From: Roseiarcus sp043784465
Lineage (GTDB): Bacteria > Pseudomonadota > Alphaproteobacteria > Rhizobiales > Beijerinckiaceae
Length of the DNA: 64,000 nt
Assembly: GCA_043784465.1 (NCBI GenBank)
Contig: JAYVYJ010000002.1
Coordinates: 24,510 to 88,509, forward strand
Reading direction: 5' to 3'
The notes under the pieces are model-generated. The model was not told the DNA's origin. It saw nothing but the letters and a program-made list of their open reading frames with translations, and did not search any database. Shown here in pieces: positions 60,039 to 64,000 of this stretch (position 1 is the first letter of the stretch; every line of letters begins with the position of its first letter). Both the position numbers and the translations under genes were made by a program.

Positions 60039-62297
60039 TTATCCGCCGATCTTCGAAAAATCCGCCACGGTATGCACAGCGTCCCGCAGCGCCGCGAGCA
60101 ACCGCAGGCGGTTGACCCGCAGCGCCGAATCGTCGGCGTTGACGGTGACGGCGGTGAAAAAAGCGTCCACCGGCGCGCGCAGCGTAGAGAGCGCGCGCAT
60201 CGCAGCCCCGAAGTTTTCTTGTGCGACTTCCGTCGCCGCATCGCGGGCGGCGACTTCCAATGCTGCGGTCAGCGCGGTCTCCTCCGCCTCGCGCAGCAGC
60301 GCGGGATCGTAGGCGCCAGCGAAACTCTCGCCCTTCTTTTCCTCCGCCTTGAGAATGTTGGCGGCCCGGCGGTAGCCAGCCAGCAGGTTCTTGCCGTCCT
60401 CCGTGTCTAGAAACGCGCCGAGCGCCTCGACGCGGCGGACGATCATTAACAGATCGTCCTGGCCGGACAGAGCGAACACCGCGTCGATGAGATCGTGACG
60501 GGCTCCCTTGTCGCGCAGGTAGACTTTTAGGCGGTCGGCGAAAAAGGCGAGTAGATCGAAAGCGATCTTTCGACCCGCTCGACTTTCGTGGTCGGCTTCT
60601 TGCGCGGAGATATTGGAAACGGAGAATGCTCCTCGCTGAGTAATCGTCTCAAGCTTATCAACTTTGGACGAAATCGTGAGAACAAAATACGCCCCATCGG
60701 CACGTGACAGCGAAGTTACCGAAATAAGGGACGACAGAGCGGCTTGAAAAATTTCAACCAGCGCCAAGCGCAGTTCATTCTCCAGCACAATGCGGATCAC
60801 CCCCAACGCGGCCCGTCGTAGCGCATACGGATCTTTGCTCCCCGTCGGCTTCTCTTCAATCGCCCAGAACCCCGACAGCGTATCGAGCTTGTCGGCAAGC
60901 GCCACTGCAATCGACTCCGGCGAGGTCGGCACGCGGTCTGCCGGTCCCTGCGGCTTGTAATGTTCCTCAATCGCCTGAGCGACGTTGATATCCTCGCCCT
61001 GCGCGGCGGCGTAATAGCGCCCCATCAGGCCCTGCAACTCGGGGAACTCGCCAACCATTTCGGTCACGAGGTCGGCCTTGGCCAAACGCGCGGCGCGCTC
61101 GGCGAGGTCGGGCACGCAGCCGACCGGCGGGGCTAGCGCCCGCGCCAAAGCGGCGATGCGGTCTATGCGTTCGGCTTGCGTGCCGAGTTTTTCGTGGAAC
61201 ACGATGCCGAGCGCCTTCAGCTTGGCGAGGCGCTGGTCGAGCGGTTTGTCGGCGGGGTAGCCGGGCAGGGGGCCGAGGTCGGTGGCCCAGAAATGGCGGG
61301 CGTCGGAGAGGCGGGCGCGCACCACGCGGGCGTTGCCCGCCGCAATCGCCGCGCCGCCGTCGCTCGCCAGAAGATTGGACACCAGCACGAACCGGTTCGC
61401 CAACGCGCCATCGGCGTCGCGCAGCACGAAACATTTCTGGTTGGTGCGGATCGTCGCGCGGATCACCTCCGGAGGAATCTCCAGAAACTCTGGCTCGAAC
61501 GAACCCATCAGCACGACCGGCCATTCGACGAGGCCTGCGACCTCTTCCAACAAGCCTTCGTCCTCAACCAACGCCAACCCCTGCGCGAGCGCAAGCGAGC
61601 GCGCGTCGGCGAGGATGATCTGTTTGCGGCGGTCCGCGTCGAGCACGACTTTCGCCTTCTGCAAGGCGGCGACGTAATCCTCGAAACGGCGAACGTGCAG
61701 CGCCCCCGGCGCCATGAAGCGATGGCCGTAGGTCACGTCGCCCGACGCAATGCCGTCGAGCGCGAACGGCACGATCTCGGGCGTTTCGACGGGGCCGCCG
61801 AAGGTGCAAAGGATCGAGCGCAACGGGCGCACCCAGCGCAGCGTGTCGGGCCGCACGGAACCCGCGCCCCAGCGCATCGACTTGGGCCACGGGAAGGCGC
61901 GAAAAATCGGCGGCAGCAGGTCGGCGATCAATTCCGCCGTCGCGCGGCCCTTGTGCTCGATCAATGCGACGTAAATCTCGCCCTTCTTGCCGTCTGAAAC
62001 CTTTTGCGCCTGATCGAGGCTCGCCAGCCCCGCGCTTTTCAAAAACCCCTGAACAGCGGCGTCGGGCGCGCCGACGCGCGGCCCCTTGCGCTCCTCGCGC
62101 CGGTCGGGCTGCGCGGCGGGCAGGCCGATTATATGCAGCGTCAGGCGGCGCGGCGTGGCGAACGCCTGCGCGCCTTCGTAGGTGAGCCCTGCATCAACCA
62201 AGGCTGACGTGACCAATTTGCGAAGGTCCTCCGCCGCTTGCTTTTGCATACGGGCGGGGATTTCTTCGGAGAACAGTTCGAGGAGAAGATCGGGCAT
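60039..62297 (-). CDS. glyS: Glycine-tRNA ligase beta subunit, with low-GC insert
   Basis: The beta subunit of the alpha2-beta2 glycyl-tRNA synthetase carries tRNA recognition. The 752-residue protein has LLLELFSEEIPARMQ, FRAFPWPKSMRWG, EFPELQGLMGRYYA and the C-terminal anticodon-binding region (LAFFADRLKVYLRDKG). Residues about 514-575 (60573-60758) form a stretch that looks like an insert: lower GC, Ser/Thr-rich (LSSLISVTSLSRADGAYFV) and not conserved as I recall. The frame stays open across it. glyQ lies 3 nt upstream. Confidence 0.95.
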   Translation of the reverse strand: MPDLLLELFSEEIPARMQKQAAEDLRKLVTSALVDAGLTYEGAQAFATPRRLTLHIIGLPAAQPDRREERKGPRVGAPDAAVQGFLKSAGLASLDQAQKVSDGKKGEIYVALIEHKGRATAELIADLLPPIFRAFPWPKSMRWGAGSVRPDTLRWVRPLRSILCTFGGPVETPEIVPFALDGIASGDVTYGHRFMAPGALHVRRFEDYVAALQKAKVVLDADRRKQIILADARSLALAQGLALVEDEGLLEEVAGLVEWPVVLMGSFEPEFLEIPPEVIRATIRTNQKCFVLRDADGALANRFVLVSNLLASDGGAAIAAGNARVVRARLSDARHFWATDLGPLPGYPADKPLDQRLAKLKALGIVFHEKLGTQAERIDRIAALARALAPPVGCVPDLAERAARLAKADLVTEMVGEFPELQGLMGRYYAAAQGEDINVAQAIEEHYKPQGPADRVPTSPESIAVALADKLDTLSGFWAIEEKPTGSKDPYALRRAALGVIRIVLENELRLALVEIFQAALSSLISVTSLSRADGAYFVLTISSKVDKLETITQRGAFSVSNISAQEADHESRAGRKIAFDLLAFFADRLKVYLRDKGARHDLIDAVFALSGQDDLLMIVRRVEALGAFLDTEDGKNLLAGYRRAANILKAEEKKGESFAGAYDPALLREAEETALTAALEVAARDAATEVAQENFGAAMRALSTLRAPVDAFFTAVTVNADDSALRVNRLRLLAALRDAVHTVADFSKIGG

Positions 62298-62300
62298 GTC

Positions 62301-63197
62301 TTAGGCTCCGCCGCCAGCGGTCTTCAGCCAGGCCGCGCCGCAGGCTTTCGCGAGGTCGCGTACGCGAAGAATGTAGCTCTGGCGCTCGGTGACGGAGATC
62401 ACGCCGCGCGCGTCGAGCAGGTTGAAGGCGTGGCTGGCCTTGATGCACTGGTCGTAGGCGGGCAGCGCCATCTGGTGGCGCTCGCCCTCGCCCTTCTCCA
62501 GCAGGGCGCGGCACTCGGCCTCGGCGTCCTTGAAATGTCGAAACAGCACCTCGGTGTTCGCGTGCTCGAAGTTGAAGCGCGAATATTCCTGCTCGGCCTG
62601 TTTGAACACGTCGCCGTAGCTCACATCGACGCCGTTGTAGTTGATGTCGTAAATCGAATCGACCCCCTGCACGTACATGGCGAGGCGCTCTAGCCCGTAA
62701 GTCAACTCCCCGGACACAGGTGAGCATTCAAACCCCGCGACCTGCTGGAAGTAAGTGAACTGCGACACTTCCATGCCGTCGCACCAACATTCCCAGCCGA
62801 GACCCCACGCGCCGAGCGTCGGCGATTCCCAATCGTCCTCGACAAAGCGCACGTCGTGAAGGGCCATGTCGACGCCGATGGCGCGCAACGAGGCCAGATA
62901 AAGTTCCTGAAGGTTGTCCGGCGAGGGCTTCAGGATCACCTGGAACTGATAATAGTGCTGGAGCCGGTTGGGGTTCTCCCCGTAGCGCCCGTCCTTGGGA
63001 CGGCGTGAGGGTTGCACATAGGCCGCCTTCCAAGGGCGTGGGCCCAGCGAGCGCAGGGTCGTGGCGGGGTGAAACGTGCCGGCGCCGACTTCCATGTCGT
63101 AGGGTTGCAGCACGACGCAGCCCTGCGCCGCCCAGAAATTCTGGAGCGTGAGGATCAGCGCCTGGAAGGAACGGGTGGGGTCGGCGTAAGCTTGCAT
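62301..63197 (-). CDS. glyQ: Glycine-tRNA ligase alpha subunit
   Basis: The class II catalytic subunit. The 298-residue protein has FQALILTLQNFWAAQGCV, EVGAGTFHPATTLRSLGP, AAYVQPSRRPKDGRYGENPN, GWECWCDGMEVSQFTYFQQ and GLERLAMYVQGVDS. ATG 63197 gives the standard length; the open frame upstream has no similarity. Forms an operon with glyS. Confidence 0.97.
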   Translation of the reverse strand: MQAYADPTRSFQALILTLQNFWAAQGCVVLQPYDMEVGAGTFHPATTLRSLGPRPWKAAYVQPSRRPKDGRYGENPNRLQHYYQFQVILKPSPDNLQELYLASLRAIGVDMALHDVRFVEDDWESPTLGAWGLGWECWCDGMEVSQFTYFQQVAGFECSPVSGELTYGLERLAMYVQGVDSIYDINYNGVDVSYGDVFKQAEQEYSRFNFEHANTEVLFRHFKDAEAECRALLEKGEGERHQMALPAYDQCIKASHAFNLLDARGVISVTERQSYILRVRDLAKACGAAWLKTAGGGA

Positions 63198-63265
63198 GAT
63201 CGCGCGCCTTCTAGCGGGCGCGGCGCGGGATGGCCAGAGCGATGCGCCGCCTGCCAGTAGGCGGC

Positions 63266-64000
63266 TTATGGCCAGAGAGACACGCCGCCTCCGTACAGCG
63301 CGGCGGCGGCGGGCGTCGGGCGGCCGTCCGCCTCGTGCAACACGAGCGCTGGCGCGATTCGCGGGGGCGCCCGCGAGCCTTTCACGCCCGTCACCAGCAC
63401 GCGGATCGCATCGGCGTCGACGCGCGGGTGGACGGGGCGGACGGCGACGTCGCCCAGGCGGCGTTCCAGCCCGGCATAGATCTCGGGCAGCGCGTCGGCG
63501 CGGTGCACGAGCGCGAATCGGCCGCCCGGCGCCAGCAGCGCGAGGCTGGCGCGCAGCCAATCGGCGAGAGGCGCGCTCGCTGCGTGGGCGCGGGCGCGCG
63601 ACGGGTCGGGGGAAATGCGTGCGGCGGCGACGTCGTAGTAAGGCGGGTTTGTCGCGACGAGGTCCGCCGCGCCGTCCACGAGGCCTGCCGCGCGGCGGGC
63701 GGGGGGGCTTAGCACGTCGGCGACGACGACACGGGCGGTCAGGCCGTTGGCGGCGGCGTTCGCCTGAGCCAATAAGGCGGTTTCGGGGTCGATCTCGATG
63801 AGATCGACCCCAGCGCCAGGATAAAGCCGCGCCAACGCCAGCCCGACGGCGCCGACGCCGGCGCCCACGTCGACGATCCTGCGCGGAGGCGGGCCGCGAG
63901 CCGCCGCCGCCAGCAGCACGGCGTCGAGGCCGACGCGGTGACCCGTCAAGTTCTGGCGCAGGGTGAGGCCGAGGCCGGAAACACGGTCGCTGGTTTCAGG
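63266..64000 (-). CDS. TrmN6-like tRNA(Val) (adenine37-N6) methyltransferase, 5' end outside window
   Basis: The frame runs through the right edge (RVSGLGLTLRQNLTGHRVGLDAVLLAAA), so the N-terminus is missing. SAM motif VDVGAGVGAVGLALA, acidic EIDPETALLAQANAAANGL and the amino-methyltransferase motif ATNPPYYD identify the TrmN6/YfiC group, which methylates A37 of tRNA1(Val). 244 residues are visible. It ends 68 nt from the glyQ start. Confidence 0.85.
   Translation of the reverse strand, partial: PETSDRVSGLGLTLRQNLTGHRVGLDAVLLAAAARGPPPRRIVDVGAGVGAVGLALARLYPGAGVDLIEIDPETALLAQANAAANGLTARVVVADVLSPPARRAAGLVDGAADLVATNPPYYDVAAARISPDPSRARAHAASAPLADWLRASLALLAPGGRFALVHRADALPEIYAGLERRLGDVAVRPVHPRVDADAIRVLVTGVKGSRAPPRIAPALVLHEADGRPTPAAAALYGGGVSLWP

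Noticed and set aside
1..64000. tRNA or other structural RNA genes
   Set aside because: I looked in the intergenic gaps for GGTTCGANTC-type T-loops followed by CCA-proximal stems and found none; a covariance-model scan would be the decisive test.

Overview
The window is about 65% GC chromosomal DNA, densely packed with genes, from an alphaproteobacterium. Several features point to the Hyphomicrobiales (Rhizobiales), probably near the Beijerinckiaceae/Methylocystaceae. These are a RegB/RegA pair, a bacteriophytochrome with an HWE-type kinase, an fdxA-CarD neighbourhood next to a relative of the alphaproteobacterial SUV3-like helicase, a LysR-mmsA pair, GC-rich palindromic repeats of the MAGxVPAIH type, and UvrB with a long N-terminal extension. 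The family-level placement is inference. I found no rRNA, tRNA, CRISPR array, insertion sequence or prophage.

Layout. 1-4.4 kb (minus strand): a fosmidomycin-resistance-type MFS pump cut by the left edge, infC with its AUU start, an AbrB-type membrane protein, an aminotransferase and mscL. 4.6-7.2 kb: a bacteriophytochrome kinase with its own receiver domain. 7.5-14 kb: RNase PH, a thioesterase, a PhlG-like hydrolase, a WYL regulator, a Sel1-repeat protein, an SDR enzyme, a small secreted protein and a glycosyltransferase. 14.3-19.6 kb: a four-gene signalling operon (membrane histidine kinase, single-domain receiver, paralogous membrane kinase, REC-GGDEF-EAL). I regard this as the best candidate for an undescribed system. 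19.6-26.9 kb: a zinc peptidase, a carnitine/3-hydroxyacyl-CoA-type dehydrogenase, a small membrane protein with xerD and a slipin, then a LysR regulator and mmsA separated by a decayed toxin-antitoxin pair.

26.9-34.7 kb: regBA (redox control) followed by the urea ABC transporter urtABCDE, which has a near-perfect sigma-54 promoter. 34.7-39.7 kb: a diguanylate cyclase, an orphan xdhC, a ferredoxin-NAD reductase-type flavoprotein and murJ. 39.9-45.4 kb: a protein that matches only the C-terminal part of the SUV3-like helicase (motor missing), fdxA with a duplicated start region, CarD with a long Ala/Lys/Pro-rich N-terminus, and an atypical CLC transporter. 45.7-51.3 kb: the prkA-yeaH-spoVR stress operon plus a coupled HAD phosphatase, preceded by three 14-bp direct repeats. 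52.2-56 kb: ffh, a GNAT enzyme, rpsP, rimM and a sugar-acid kinase; trmD and rplS, usual partners of rpsP-rimM, are absent. 56.2-64 kb: a PBP4-type D,D-carboxypeptidase, uvrB, glyS/glyQ (glyS has a low-GC insert) and a TrmN6-like methyltransferase cut by the right edge.

Functional themes are nitrogen acquisition under NtrC/RpoN-type control (urt), redox and light sensing (regBA, phytochrome), c-di-GMP signalling (two cyclase proteins and a multi-kinase operon), and general housekeeping. Many adjacent genes are translationally coupled through ATGA, GTGA or TTGA overlaps.
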